NCBI RefSeq assembly: GCF_001583435.1
Contig: NZ_CP013251.1
Location: 3,299,215 to 3,363,214 of the forward strand
Length of the DNA stretch: 64,000 bases
Direction: 5' to 3'
Source: Endozoicomonas montiporae CL-33
GTDB taxonomy: Bacteria > Pseudomonadota > Gammaproteobacteria > Pseudomonadales > Endozoicomonadaceae
This document shows, in pieces, positions 8,966 through 18,730 of this stretch (its first letter is position 1; every line of letters starts with the position of its first letter). The notes beneath the pieces are model-generated. The model was not told the origin of the DNA. It saw nothing but the letters and a program-made list of their open reading frames with translations, and searched no databases. Both the position numbers and the translations under genes were made by a program.

Positions 8966-9649
8966 ACTGTCCTGCGCATAACCGAAAGGGCAGTTCGATT
9001 TACGAAGCCCGGGCAAGGTCAGAGCTCAAATAGCGACCGCCGACTCTGGATACCACGGAAACACCATAAAGCTTCCCTGATATCGGGTCGATGAAATACT
9101 TGGGACAGAAGTTACACCATGAGCAAATAATACGATTTCATCGCCTCAGGCAGTGACATCGTGTTTTCATGGTTAATAGCCAAGCGTTGAAAATGCAGTT
9201 TTCGCCACCGTAGGGTAATGACAACCGCATTTTCACAGTAAAGAGCACGGCATAAGCCGTGGAGAACATAAACAGAGCTACTCTCTGTCGAGCAACGCCC
9301 CCTGATTCCGGGCGTGAGGAAGGTCCCGGGACTGTCAGCGATTATTGTCGGCTTTATTTATTTTGAAATGCCGAGTCATTCCCCGGTAAGAACTCCATTC
9401 CCACGCCCAGTACTGGCCTGAAGCAGACATTCAGGAAGTACTAAAGTGCTATATCGCTACACGCAGACCAGAGAAGTATTGCAAACGGTTCTGTTCGTGC
9501 AGGTCTGATGGCAGGCAATAAAAACCGGTTTACTCCGCACTCTCCGCGCTTTAGCTGCGCCCAGTAGTGTTCAGTTCAGAAAAAACCGGAAAAGAAAGAG
9601 CGGGCCGTGCCGGCATGAGGGACTAGCCTCGAAACCGTATCGGTACTCT
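8966..9649 (+). other. Long structured 5' leader region of rne
   Basis: About 680 bases separate the predicted promoter from the rne start codon and contain no convincing ORF. Hairpins visible by eye include GAAAATGC/GCATTTTC (9189-9196 with 9227-9234), CACGGC-ATAA-GCCGTG (9246-9261) and ACGCCC/GGGCGT nearby. In enterobacteria the rne leader is a structured element through which RNase E limits its own mRNA. The same role is inferred here from position and folding potential; I do not recognise the enterobacterial hairpin sequence itself. Confidence 0.55.
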
Positions 9650-12600
9650 ATGAAGAGAATGTTAATCAACGCAACTCAATCGGAAGAGTTGCGTGTTGCA
9701 CTGGTAGACGGACAACGCCTGTATGATCTGGATATAGAATCAGGCGCCCGCGAACAGAAAAAGGCCAACATCTACAAAGGCAAAATCACCCGTGTCGAGC
9801 CGAGCCTCGAAGCTGCCTTTGTTGACTTTGGCGCAGAACGCCACGGCTTCCTGCCACTGAAAGAAATCTCCCGCGAGTATTTCAGCGCTTCTTACTCCGG
9901 TGGCCGTCCGAGCATTAAGGACGTCATCAAGGAAGGTCAGGAAGTGATCATTCAGGTTGACAAGGAAGAGCGTGGCAACAAAGGCGCGGCCCTGACAACA
10001 CTGGTCAGCCTTGCTGGTCGCTACCTTGTTCTGATGCCTAACAACCCTCGCGCTGGCGGCATCTCCCGTCGTATTGAAGGTGACGAGCGCGCAGAACTGC
10101 GTGAAACCCTGAGCCAGCTGAATATTCCTGCTGAAATGGGCGTCATTGTTCGCACCGCCGGACTGGGTCGCAGTCAGGAAGAACTGCAATGGGATCTGGA
10201 CTACCTGTTACAGCTCTGGAGCTCTATCAAAGAAGCCGCTGAACAGCCTGCACCGCTGCTGATCTATCAGGAAAGCAACGTTATCATCCGTGCCATCCGC
10301 GATTACCTGCGTCAGGACATCGGTGAAGTTCTGATCGACAGGCAGTCTGTCTACGACGAAGCCGTGACCTTTATCAAGCAGGTCATGCCCCAGTATGAGC
10401 ATAAGATCAAGCTCTACAAGGACAGCATCCCACTGTTCAACCGCTTCCAGATCGAGTCCCAGATTGAAACTGCGTTCCAGCGTGAAGTGCGTCTTCCTTC
10501 CGGTGGTTCCATTGTCATCGACCCGACTGAAGCCCTGGTCTCTATCGACATCAACTCCGCCCGTGCAACCCGTGGTGGTGACATCGAAGAAACCGCACTG
10601 AATACCAACCTCGAAGCGGCTGACGAAATTGCCCGCCAACTGCGCCTGCGCGACATTGGTGGCCTGATCGTGATCGATTTCATCGACATGAGCCACAACC
10701 GCAACCAGCGCGAGGTCGAGAACCGTATTCGTCAGGCTCTGTCCATGGACCGCGCCCGCGTTCAGACAGGTCGTATCTCACGTTTTGGTCTGCTGGAAAT
10801 GTCCCGTCAGCGCCTGCGTCCTTCTCTGGGAGAAACCAGCGGCGTTGTCTGCCCTCGCTGTTCTGGTCAGGGCACCATTCGCGACATCGAATCCCTGGCA
10901 CTCTCCATCCTGCGTCTGATGGAAGAAGAGGCCATGAAGGACAAGACCTCCGAAATCCGGGCTCAGGTGCCGGTACCGGTGGCTGCCTTCCTGCTGAACG
11001 AAAAACGTTCTGCTATTGCCAAGATCGAAAAGCGTCATCAGGCTCGCGTCATTGTGATTCCTAACGCTAACCTGGACACCCCGCACTACGACGTTCAACG
11101 TCTGCGTGATGACCATGTTGCCGAGCATGTAGAAAGCAGCTACGAAATTCTGGAAGCGGAAGAAACTGCAGAGCAGGTTGTCTCTGCAAGCAAACCTGCA
11201 CCTCGTCAGGAAGCGGCTGTGAAGACCGTCGCACCGGCTCAGCCAGCGCCCGTCAAGCAGGAAAAGCCCGGCCTGATTCGCTCTTTTGTAAAAGCTCTGG
11301 GCGGTCTGTTTGGTAACGAAGAAGAACAAAAACAGCCTGAGAGCCGTCAAAAGCCTCAGTCTTCTTCCCGTTCTCAACGCGAGCATCAACAGCCACAGCG
11401 CAAACAACGCAGTCATCGCGACAACAGGGACAATCGTGAAGCCCGCGAGAGCCGAGCACACGAAAGCCGTGACAACAGAGACAACCGTCGCGAACAGAAC
11501 GATGATCAGCGTCAGAACCGCAATGATCGTCGTCGTGGCCGTCAGGATCGTAATGAATCACGTCATGATGCCCGCAGCGATTCACGCAATGACTCTCGTA
11601 CTGATTCCCGTAACGAGTCCCGTAACGAGCAAAGCGACAATCGCCAGCAGCGCCAACAGCGCCAGAAACAGGATCGTCAGGAAGGCCGTAACAGCCGCCA
11701 GAAGCAGGAACGCTTTGATCGCGACGATCAATCTTCTCGCAACCAAGCTGCCCATAGCGAGAATCGTCACGAAAATCGCAACGAAGGACGCGCCGACACC
11801 CGCAGAAATGACAATCTGAATCAGGACACCGAACAACAGGGTGAAGACAACCGTCGTCGTCGCCGTCCGGGTTCTGCCCAGCGTCGCCGCAGCAACCGTC
11901 CAACCCAGCGCGATCGCAACGTTCAGGATCAACCAACTCTGCCATCCCTGTCCAAGCCACAGGAGCAAAAACTGCCAGAACCTGAACAGCAAAAGCCGGC
12001 TGCCCAGGAATCCGGACAGGCTCCGGCGGCAAAGGCTGAAGCTCCGAAAGAGCGCAAACCTGCTTCTCAAGCAAAACCAGCAGTCGAAGCACCTGCTCCA
12101 GTAGAAGCAAAGACTGCTGAAAAAGCTGAGCAGCCAAAGCCAGAATTACAGGCACCTGTAGAAGAAACCAAAACGGATAAGCCGGTACTGGCCGAACCAG
12201 CTGCCAAGCCTGCTGCGCCAGTAGCTAATTCCGAAGCTACTATGCAGGCACCGATTGAAGTGGCAAAACCAGCAGAACAGGAACCACGAATGACTGAAAT
12301 GGCAAAAGCCGTTGCAGCCAGTCACCAGCCAACGATTCCTGTGGAAAGTGCTCCTGTTACCACTTCTGTAGAGTTCTCTCAGCCAGAAGCCAAGCAAGAT
12401 CAGACCTTCAATGAAGCTGTAGAACAGCTGCAGAATGCTCTGACCCAGCTGACTGAGCAGCCTGAAGAAGCTCCGGCCAAAAAGGTGGAAAACACGGGAG
12501 TAGCTACAGAGCAACAAACTGCCATTGAGCAGCAGGCCAAAAAGCCTGTGATTGAAGAACCGGCTACTGTTGAACAGGAGACGACGACTGCTTCCTCTGA

Positions 12601-12769
12601 AGCATCAGAGACTCAGGAAAGCCATTCAGAAAGTCAGCGACCTGCGCGCCGACGTCGCCGCAGCCGTGCGCTTAACGATCCACGACTGAAGCGCAAGCAA
12701 CAGGCTGAAGAAGCTTCTGCTGAAGCAGCCCGGCCAGCAGATTCGCAGCAGACCGAAGCGTCTCAATAA
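9650..12769 (+). CDS. rne: Ribonuclease E
   Basis: RNase E is the main endonuclease of mRNA decay and rRNA/tRNA processing and the scaffold of the degradosome at the inner membrane. The N-terminal half is very close to E. coli: the S1 domain (about 35-120), metal-binding Asp300 and Asp343 ([20 protein letters not shown]) and the Zn-link cysteines Cys401 and Cys404 (CPRCSGQG). From about residue 515 the 1039-residue protein becomes disordered. An Arg/Asp/Asn-rich tract is followed by a Pro/Ala/Glu/Lys-rich tail, with a basic RRRRRSRA near the end. Such tails bind RNA and partner enzymes but diverge fast, so partner sites cannot be assigned. Confidence 0.97.
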   Translation: MKRMLINATQSEELRVALVDGQRLYDLDIESGAREQKKANIYKGKITRVEPSLEAAFVDFGAERHGFLPLKEISREYFSASYSGGRPSIKDVIKEGQEVIIQVDKEERGNKGAALTTLVSLAGRYLVLMPNNPRAGGISRRIEGDERAELRETLSQLNIPAEMGVIVRTAGLGRSQEELQWDLDYLLQLWSSIKEAAEQPAPLLIYQESNVIIRAIRDYLRQDIGEVLIDRQSVYDEAVTFIKQVMPQYEHKIKLYKDSIPLFNRFQIESQIETAFQREVRLPSGGSIVIDPTEALVSIDINSARATRGGDIEETALNTNLEAADEIARQLRLRDIGGLIVIDFIDMSHNRNQREVENRIRQALSMDRARVQTGRISRFGLLEMSRQRLRPSLGETSGVVCPRCSGQGTIRDIESLALSILRLMEEEAMKDKTSEIRAQVPVPVAAFLLNEKRSAIAKIEKRHQARVIVIPNANLDTPHYDVQRLRDDHVAEHVESSYEILEAEETAEQVVSASKPAPRQEAAVKTVAPAQPAPVKQEKPGLIRSFVKALGGLFGNEEEQKQPESRQKPQSSSRSQREHQQPQRKQRSHRDNRDNREARESRAHESRDNRDNRREQNDDQRQNRNDRRRGRQDRNESRHDARSDSRNDSRTDSRNESRNEQSDNRQQRQQRQKQDRQEGRNSRQKQERFDRDDQSSRNQAAHSENRHENRNEGRADTRRNDNLNQDTEQQGEDNRRRRRPGSAQRRRSNRPTQRDRNVQDQPTLPSLSKPQEQKLPEPEQQKPAAQESGQAPAAKAEAPKERKPASQAKPAVEAPAPVEAKTAEKAEQPKPELQAPVEETKTDKPVLAEPAAKPAAPVANSEATMQAPIEVAKPAEQEPRMTEMAKAVAASHQPTIPVESAPVTTSVEFSQPEAKQDQTFNEAVEQLQNALTQLTEQPEEAPAKKVENTGVATEQQTAIEQQAKKPVIEEPATVEQETTTASSEASETQESHSESQRPARRRRRSRALNDPRLKRKQQAEEASAEAARPADSQQTEASQ

Positions 12770-12790
12770 GCGTTCTGTGAACTGAAAAAA

Positions 12791-12824
12791 GGGCGTACCG
12801 ATTAACACCGGTACGCCCTTTTTT
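12791..12824 (+). terminator. Rho-independent terminator of rne
   Basis: A 10-bp perfect stem (GGGCGTACCG/CGGTACGCCC) is followed by six Ts, 21 bases after the rne stop. A run of six As on the 5' side lets it also terminate the convergent L,D-transpeptidase transcript. Confidence 0.93.
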
Positions 12825-12841
12825 AACAGCCAGAAAATGCG

Positions 12842-14320
12842 CTAAAACCTCGCCAGAAGTGCATCATCCAGCCGATAGATATCATCCCGAAACCGAACCC
12901 GTCCGCCTTTCTCTGGCCAGGCGGTAAAATACGCAAAATACAGTGGTATTTTTCTGGGAAGCTGTAACCGACTGGTTTTTCCTAATTGCTGCAACGTCCG
13001 GACTCGTCCCGCCATCCCCTGACTGACCAGAATACTGTTAATCAACTCATCAATATTTTCTACCCTGGTACAACCAGAGCTTAATGAGCGTACGGATTTA
13101 TTAAACAGATCAGGCGTATGAGTGTCGTGCAGATAAACACTGAAACGATTAGGTGAATCCAGCTTATAACGACCAAGACGGTTTACTTTACCCGGTTTCT
13201 GTTCAAGCCGGTAAGGGAAAGAACGGCGATCCAGTTTATCCCAGTTAACCTTATCCGGGTTGACGACCCGGGCATTACCTTTCCAACTGGAATAAACCGT
13301 AAAACCCTCACGCTTCAGAAACGATGGGTCTCGCTTGGCTTTTCGCAGGAGGTTGGTAGAGGCAATGGAAGCAGGCACTCGCCAGGGTGGATTAATGGTG
13401 ATGCTTTCGATTTCATCCTGAAAGACCGGCGTTTGTCGGGAAGGCATACCGACAATCGCTTTAAACTTCTGTTGACTGTAACGATCAGCCATCCAGTAAA
13501 CATGGAAACCGGCAATATCCACCCACACCCTTGGATAAGGCAAGGTTCTTGGCAACCAGCGCAACCGCTCAAGGTTGATCCTAAGTGTTTTAATACGTTT
13601 TAATGTCAGGGCAATCAGCGCCTGCCTTGTTCTCGGACCCAGTTCGCCATCCTTACTCAGCCTGAATAGCCCCTGAACCTTTTTGATAACCGCCTGATGT
13701 TTGCCCGAGTACACACCGGCAGGCAAATGATCAGCCAGATCAAGATCTCTCAACCATTGATTCAGCTGACTGACAGACGCATGTCGATGCCCTCTATCCA
13801 GCACCAGATCTTCAGGAAACTGCTGCAAAGCATGATCACGCCACCAACGCAGTTGCTTCAGATGTTGTTTGAACAGGTCGTATTCAGGAAGTGCAGGCTC
13901 AACCAGATTCAGGTTGTCGTTATCAAGGTGATTTTCCAGAGAAGCCAGCACCGACTGATCCGATATTCGCCAGCCGGGTTGATAGATTCGCTTGTCCAAC
14001 ATGCCGGAATCAAGCGCAGAAGCAAACATTCGCGCAATCACACGAATGTTTCTGGAGGAAGGATCAGCTGCCAGTTGCAACCAGTTCTGCTGAGGAAGGC
14101 TGATACCATGCTGGGACGCGGTACCAAGCCATTGAATCAGTTGCCGCCCCTGAACAGAAGGCTCAATTGGCTGGTCAGCCACATCAGGTTCCGGGTTAAC
14201 CGTCAGTTCAGGCTGTTCAAGCCAGCCTGCAGCCCTCACATCAGCGACAAGCGACAGACTGAACAACAGGGAAAACAGAAAAAAAAGACCGACTCTGAAG
14301 ACAACTCTTAAGACAACCAT
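12842..14320 (-). CDS. L,D-transpeptidase (YcbB/LdtD-like)
   Basis: This is a periplasmic enzyme that makes 3-3 peptidoglycan cross-links. The N-terminus has a hydrophobic signal or anchor segment (about 8-30, VADVRAAG). A peptidoglycan-binding repeat follows near residues 203-240 (VQGLFRLSKDGELGPRTRQAL), then a YkuD catalytic domain with INPPWRVPASIA at about 309-320. The catalytic dyad is His398 (VYLHDT) and Cys417 in SLSSGCTRVEN. The 492-residue length is somewhat shorter than E. coli LdtD. It lies next to murB, a peptidoglycan precursor gene, and is convergent with rne. Confidence 0.9.
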   Translation of the reverse strand: MVVLRVVFRVGLFFLFSLLFSLSLVADVRAAGWLEQPELTVNPEPDVADQPIEPSVQGRQLIQWLGTASQHGISLPQQNWLQLAADPSSRNIRVIARMFASALDSGMLDKRIYQPGWRISDQSVLASLENHLDNDNLNLVEPALPEYDLFKQHLKQLRWWRDHALQQFPEDLVLDRGHRHASVSQLNQWLRDLDLADHLPAGVYSGKHQAVIKKVQGLFRLSKDGELGPRTRQALIALTLKRIKTLRINLERLRWLPRTLPYPRVWVDIAGFHVYWMADRYSQQKFKAIVGMPSRQTPVFQDEIESITINPPWRVPASIASTNLLRKAKRDPSFLKREGFTVYSSWKGNARVVNPDKVNWDKLDRRSFPYRLEQKPGKVNRLGRYKLDSPNRFSVYLHDTHTPDLFNKSVRSLSSGCTRVENIDELINSILVSQGMAGRVRTLQQLGKTSRLQLPRKIPLYFAYFTAWPEKGGRVRFRDDIYRLDDALLARF

Positions 14321-14404
14321 GAAGAACCCTTTTAACCATAAAGCTTACAAAGCCCTGCTGCTTAAAAAGGCTATGACTATCTAAAAGGGTAGACTTTCAA
14401 AAAG

Positions 14405-15424
14405 TTAATAAACCCGCGGCTCCATTTCCAGCTCAACACCAAACACCGCTTTGACTTTCTGAACAATGACGCTCGCCAGCTCAAGCAGTTCATCAGGTCT
14501 GGCGTCACCATGGTTCACCAGCACCAGCGCCTGATGCTGATAAGTGCCAACACGTCCTTCCCGGTAACCTCGTAAACCAGCCTTATCAATCAACCAGCCT
14601 GCCGCCAGCTTCCATCCAGCGCCAAACGGGTAAGCGACCAGGTCAGGGAATTCAGCTCGCAGCCGGTCAACCGTAGCAACACTGACGACCGGATTTTTAA
14701 AGAAACTGCCCGCATTGCCCAGAACCTTTGGGTCTGGCAATTTCTGCATGCGCACATCCGCAACGGCTTCACTGATTTCCATCCCCGTTGGCGAACGACG
14801 ACCACACCGTTGTTCAAGTTCCTGCTGCAATTGTCCGTAGCCCAGTTTTGGCTGTAGATGAGACACCAGCCGGAACGTCACAGAGGTGATAATGAACTGA
14901 TCGCGCAATGCCTGTTTAAACACGGAATCACGATAACCAAACTGACACTCTTCCTGAGAAAAGCGACGCAGTTCACCCGAGTGAATTTCAACTGCTTCGA
15001 GGCTTTCAAAGTAATCTTTCAGTTCGACACCGTAAGCACCAATATTCTGAATCGGTGCAGCCCCGACATGGCCGGGAATCAACGACAGATTTTCCAGCCC
15101 ATAAGCCTGCTCAGCCAGAGTCCAGTGCACCAGTTCATGCCAGTTTTCACCCGCACCAGCCCGAACAACAACCGACTCATCAGTGCGCTCCAACACTGAA
15201 CGCTCTCTCAGATTAACCGCAATCACCAGAGCATCTATGTCACCGGTTAAAACAAGGTTGCTACCACCACCCAGAGGCAGGCAGGGCAAGCTGCTTTCAC
15301 GGGCAAATGCCAGAGCCTGCTGCAATTGCTCAATGGAAGAAACTTCAACAAAATAGCGGGCAGACACCTGAAAGCCGAAAGTATTCCGGTCTTTCAGGGA
15401 GTAATTTTCAACAATATTCATCAA
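14405..15424 (-). CDS. murB: UDP-N-acetylenolpyruvoylglucosamine reductase
   Basis: MurB is the FAD flavoenzyme that reduces UDP-GlcNAc-enolpyruvate to UDP-MurNAc, the second committed step of peptidoglycan synthesis. The FAD-binding segment LPLGGGSNLVL and IQNIGAYGVEL are present. The proton-donor serine lies in NAGSFFKNPV. The 339-residue length fits the longer E. coli-type MurB. It is 10 bp downstream of the tyrosine phosphatase gene, in the murB-ptp-kdsB-ycaR-lpxK order recalled from Pseudomonas. Either of two tandem ATGs could be the start. Confidence 0.95.
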   Translation of the reverse strand: MMNIVENYSLKDRNTFGFQVSARYFVEVSSIEQLQQALAFARESSLPCLPLGGGSNLVLTGDIDALVIAVNLRERSVLERTDESVVVRAGAGENWHELVHWTLAEQAYGLENLSLIPGHVGAAPIQNIGAYGVELKDYFESLEAVEIHSGELRRFSQEECQFGYRDSVFKQALRDQFIITSVTFRLVSHLQPKLGYGQLQQELEQRCGRRSPTGMEISEAVADVRMQKLPDPKVLGNAGSFFKNPVVSVATVDRLRAEFPDLVAYPFGAGWKLAAGWLIDKAGLRGYREGRVGTYQHQALVLVNHGDARPDELLELASVIVQKVKAVFGVELEMEPRVY

Positions 15425-15434
15425 AACATCATTT

Positions 15435-15929
15435 TCAGTCAGAAGCGTTGCCCCGGGAGGGAAAGTGGTGTCGCATCATATGATCGAGCAACGCCAGACC
15501 ACCCTGTTCAACCAGTCGCAAAACATCAGCAAAGCCGTCGTCACCACCATAATAAGGATCAGGCACTTCAGACCTTGAGCCTTCTGCAAAGTCCAGAAAC
15601 AGTTTCACTTTGTGCTGATGCTCGGGTGGACACTCAGCCAGCAAGTCATCCAGATTACTCTGATCCATGGCCAGAATATAATCCTGTCCGGCAAAGTCTT
15701 CAGCGGTCACCTGGCGCGAACGAATAAACGACAAATCATAACCTTGCTGTTTTGCCTCCGCCATGGAACGACTATCAGGCTTTGAGCCCTTATGCCAGCC
15801 ACTGGTACCTGCCGAATCAATGATAATCACATCGGCAAGACCGGCGTTTTCAACCTGACGGGCAAAAATGCCGTGGGCAGTCGGTGACCGGCAAATATTA
15901 CCGAGACAGACAAACAGTACCTTAACCAT
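15435..15929 (-). CDS. Low molecular weight protein-tyrosine phosphatase
   Basis: The cysteine-dependent phosphatase loop is at the N-terminus, with Cys8 and Arg14 in VCLGNICRSPTAHG. The general-acid aspartate lies in VPDPYYGG near residue 130. The 164 residues form the complete family fold. Some bacterial relatives act on tyrosine kinases that control exopolysaccharide synthesis, but no such genes are adjacent. Its place between murB and kdsB mirrors Pseudomonas. The physiological substrate is unknown. Confidence 0.92.
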   Translation of the reverse strand: MVKVLFVCLGNICRSPTAHGIFARQVENAGLADVIIIDSAGTSGWHKGSKPDSRSMAEAKQQGYDLSFIRSRQVTAEDFAGQDYILAMDQSNLDDLLAECPPEHQHKVKLFLDFAEGSRSEVPDPYYGGDDGFADVLRLVEQGGLALLDHMMRHHFPSRGNASD

Positions 15930-15943
15930 AGAGCCTCCTGGCT

Positions 15944-16732
15944 TTACGCAATCGCTTCCTGTTCTTTGATTAGGCGACGAACCACTTCCAGATCCTGCTC
16001 CGTATCGACCCCGTGAGGTGGCGTTTCCAGGGCATCAGCCACATGAATCCGGTGACCATTCCACAACAAACGCAACTGCTCCAGAGACTCCAGCTGCTCT
16101 ATCGGGCTCTGAGGCCACTGAACATACTGATTGAGGAGGCTGACACGATAAGCGTAAATACCAATATGCCGGCGGAAGCAATCAATCTCTGGCATTGAAT
16201 CAGAACTGGCTGCAAAGTCATCCCTCGCCCAGGGCATAGGGGCACGGCTAAAGTACAGGGCATTACCCTGCTGATCAGAAACAACTTTAACCACCGCAGG
16301 GTTAAACAGGTCATCACGTCGGGCAATCGGTTCTGCCAGCGTTGCAGCACCCGCGTGCGGGTTATTCATAAGATTTTCAGCCACCTGATCAATGACCTTG
16401 GCCGGAATCAGTGGCTCATCACCCTGCACATTGACAATCACTTCGTTGTCAGACATTTCATACAGGCGCGCCACTTCCTGCAGACGGTCGGTTCCGGAAG
16501 GGTGACCGGGCAGGGTCATACAGACTTCAGCGCCAAAATCCTTTGCCACTTTGAAAATACGTTCATCGTCGGTCGCAATGATCACTCTTTGGGCACGGCT
16601 TTCACTGGCTCGTTCATAAACGTGCTGAACCATCGGCTTACCACCAATGTCCGCCAGAGGCTTACCCGGTAACCGGCTGGAACCAAAGCGGGCAGGAATG
16701 ACCACTGTAAACGGGCGTTCTGTTTCAGTCAT
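15944..16732 (-). CDS. kdsB: CMP-KDO synthetase
   Basis: KdsB activates KDO as CMP-KDO for the inner core of lipopolysaccharide. The nucleotidyltransferase signature is [17 protein letters not shown]. It is followed by [10 protein letters not shown] and the metal-binding [10 protein letters not shown]. The 262 residues include the C-terminal [12 protein letters not shown] segment found near the end of KdsB proteins. Together with lpxK two genes upstream, it makes this block an LPS precursor operon. The 198-bp gap to the YcaR-like gene is mostly filled by a palindromic repeat. Confidence 0.96.
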   Translation of the reverse strand: MTETERPFTVVIPARFGSSRLPGKPLADIGGKPMVQHVYERASESRAQRVIIATDDERIFKVAKDFGAEVCMTLPGHPSGTDRLQEVARLYEMSDNEVIVNVQGDEPLIPAKVIDQVAENLMNNPHAGAATLAEPIARRDDLFNPAVVKVVSDQQGNALYFSRAPMPWARDDFAASSDSMPEIDCFRRHIGIYAYRVSLLNQYVQWPQSPIEQLESLEQLRLLWNGHRIHVADALETPPHGVDTEQDLEVVRRLIKEQEAIA

Positions 16733-16786
16733 GGAACCATCTTTCTTTCAATATCAACTATGGAAATCAGCGTACTGATTTACTCC

Positions 16787-16949
16787 AGGAGCCTGTCGGG
16801 CTTAAGCGTCCGTAGCGAGGATTGCAAGAAATTGAGGATAAAAAGGTTTGAATTTGAGGCGAATAGCAAGGCTATTCAACGAAAAGTCAGAACTTTTTAG
16901 ACAATTTATTGCAACCGCAGTAGGACAGTCTTAAGTCCGGCAGGCTCCT
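16787..16949. repeat. 163-bp MITE-like palindromic repeat (class A)
   Basis: The ends form a 20-bp inverted repeat with 18 matches: AGGAGCCTGTCGGGCTTAAG on the left, mirrored at 16930-16949. The interior is also palindromic, with TTGCAA near both ends of the core and a central GAATAG/CTATTC hairpin. It carries no ORF. It overlaps the 3' end of the YcaR-like gene, supplying its last codons and stop. The structure is that of a non-autonomous mobile repeat; only one copy is in this window. Confidence 0.75.
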
Positions 16950-17143
16950 AGCCCATTGCTTTCCACAAGGCGCTCATCACTGGTCAAAGTACGAGCCTCT
17001 CCTTCCAGCATCACGGGAATACCGTCCCGAATCGGAAAAGCCATACCACAGGGACGACAGATCAGTTCAGCCGACTCTTTGGCATGTTTCAACTCACCCT
17101 TACACTGTGGACAGGCAAGAATTTCAAACAACTTTTTATCCAT
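16931..17143 (-). CDS. ycaR: Trm112/YcaR-like small zinc-ribbon protein
   Basis: This small protein has the Trm112 domain found between lpxK and kdsB in many gammaproteobacteria. It opens [20 protein letters not shown] with one CxxC, and a second Cys pair lies in [20 protein letters not shown]. Its job in bacteria is not settled; it may be a partner or stabiliser protein, as Trm112 is in eukaryotes. The last residues (GACRT) and the TAA stop lie inside the class A palindromic repeat. The natural C-terminus was therefore replaced or extended when the repeat inserted. Confidence 0.88.
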   Translation of the reverse strand: MDKKLFEILACPQCKGELKHAKESAELICRPCGMAFPIRDGIPVMLEGEARTLTSDERLVESNGLGACRT

Positions 17144-17195
17144 GACGCTTATCCATACTCTTTATCCATGATGCAACTTCATCACTTATTATCTT

Positions 17196-18302
17196 TTAAC
17201 CTATCTTCGACAGGGAGTCTGGAGCATTAGTTTCAACCAGCTGAACCATTTTATTCAGCACAGCTTCGGGTATATGCGCCTGTACGGGCAAATACCAGAC
17301 ATTATTCCCTGCGAAACCCCGACATTTTACCGCATCTTTGGCCGTCATCAGAACCGGCAGATCATCATCAAAGGCAATATCCTCCGGAACAAACCCGTGA
17401 TGATCCGGAAAACCATGGGGAATCACGCTAAACCCCAGCGACTCAAGCGTGCGAAAGAACCGTTCGGGATTGCCGATTCCCGCCACAGCATGAACCTTTC
17501 CACCCTGTGGCGGCGAACAATCCGTACAGGCCACCGGCACAAGGCCAGCGGTTTCCAGATAAAAACAATCAAAATCAACCGGCAGGTCGCCCGACGGTGC
17601 GCCATTGACCAGCACCTGATCAACAGTCTGTAAGCGCTCTGGCGGTTCCCGCAACGGGCCAGCGGGCAGACACAAGCCATTGCCCAACATTCGCTGACCA
17701 TCAATCACCACGATTTCAACATGACGATGCAGACGGTAGTGCTGCAAGCCATCGTCGGTGATAATCAGGTTGCAGCCACTGCGCTCAATCAGTGCCCTGG
17801 CAGCCGAGACCCGATCCGGATCAACCATCACCGGCACCTGCAACTGCTGCGCCAGCATCACCGGTTCATCTCCGGCAATAGCCGGATTCGTATCAGCAGT
17901 TACCAGCAAAGGTAAGCTCTGAGCGTCAGCCCCGAAGCCACGACTGGCAATACCGGGGCGATAGCCTTTTTTCTGGAAAAATCGCACCAGCGCCGCCACG
18001 ACCGGGGTTTTACCGGTACCACCCACCGACAGGTTTCCTACCACAACCACCGGTACGGGCGGTTGCCAGCGTTGTGACCGTATGGTTTTCTGGCAACGTC
18101 GGCGAGCCAGCCACTTGAACAGGGCCGTTAATGGTAGCAGCAGCAGGGTCCATCGGCCTGAACCATACCATGCATTCATAATCGAACGGGTTAAACGATC
18201 CCGCCAGAATGTAGCAGATCGCTTTGAAGGAGATCGTTTTGAAGGAAATCGCTTCGAGGGAACAGTAGACATCTTGTTACTCGACATCGGGGAGTCTGTC
18301 AC
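17196..18302 (-). CDS. lpxK: Tetraacyldisaccharide 4'-kinase
   Basis: LpxK phosphorylates the lipid A precursor at the 4' position on the cytoplasmic face of the inner membrane. The P-loop region is VVVGNLSVGGTGKTPVV and the conserved DDGLQHY motif is present. The start ATG at 18302 overlaps the exbD stop as ATGA, which argues for translational coupling. This gives an unusually long N-terminus before the usual membrane helix. The extension contains three 5-residue repeats (PSKRF, PSKRS, PSKRS), encoded by a 15-bp tandem repeat at 18217-18261. An ATG at residue 42 would give a conventional length. Confidence 0.94.
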   Translation of the reverse strand: MTDSPMSSNKMSTVPSKRFPSKRSPSKRSATFWRDRLTRSIMNAWYGSGRWTLLLLPLTALFKWLARRRCQKTIRSQRWQPPVPVVVVGNLSVGGTGKTPVVAALVRFFQKKGYRPGIASRGFGADAQSLPLLVTADTNPAIAGDEPVMLAQQLQVPVMVDPDRVSAARALIERSGCNLIITDDGLQHYRLHRHVEIVVIDGQRMLGNGLCLPAGPLREPPERLQTVDQVLVNGAPSGDLPVDFDCFYLETAGLVPVACTDCSPPQGGKVHAVAGIGNPERFFRTLESLGFSVIPHGFPDHHGFVPEDIAFDDDLPVLMTAKDAVKCRGFAGNNVWYLPVQAHIPEAVLNKMVQLVETNAPDSLSKIG

Positions 18303-18730
18303 TCCCCGTCAGAATCAGCCGGTTTGCGAGTGGTCATACTCAGGTTGGCAAAACCCAGCTGACCGGCAGCGTCCATGGCGGTCACCACAGACTGGTAAGG
18401 CGTGTTGGCATCAGCGGTGATCACTAACGGCAGAGTGCCGTCACCATCGCTCACCTTGCCCAAAGCAGATTTAAGGGTGTCCAGACGACTGTTGACCAGA
18501 CTTTTACCATTCACCGCAAAGTCACCTTCTTTGCCAATCACAATTTCAATCTGTTTCTGCACCTGTTCCTGCACTTCGCCGCTGGCTTCCGGCAAATCAA
18601 TAGCCAGTCGGGTTTCGCGGGTAAAAGTGGTCGAAACCATAAAAAAGATCAACAACAGAAACACCACGTCGATCAACGGTGTCAGGTTGACCGACACTTC
18701 TTCCTGGGTTTGGCGACGAAATTTCATCAC
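18299..18730 (-). CDS. exbD: ExbD/TolR-type biopolymer transport protein
   Basis: ExbD-type proteins form the proton-driven motor with ExbB in the inner membrane. The single N-terminal helix carries the proton-relay aspartate Asp21 in LTPLIDVVFLLLIFF, and the remaining 100 residues form the periplasmic domain. The 143-residue length is typical. It overlaps exbB by 4 bp upstream and lpxK by 4 bp downstream, so the three genes are one unit. No tonB or TonB-dependent receptor is adjacent, so the partner is not evident. Confidence 0.92.
   Translation of the reverse strand: MMKFRRQTQEEVSVNLTPLIDVVFLLLIFFMVSTTFTRETRLAIDLPEASGEVQEQVQKQIEIVIGKEGDFAVNGKSLVNSRLDTLKSALGKVSDGDGTLPLVITADANTPYQSVVTAMDAAGQLGFANLSMTTRKPADSDGE

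Noticed and set aside
9310..9345. RNase P RNA-like word (GAGGAAGGTCCCGGG) in the rne leader
   Set aside because: It only loosely resembles the conserved GAGGAAAGTCCGGGC of rnpB, and no other conserved rnpB segments were found around it.
10778..12155. Several 150-300 codon minus-strand frames
   Set aside because: They are antisense to the rne coding region; the low-complexity rne tail keeps opposite frames open.
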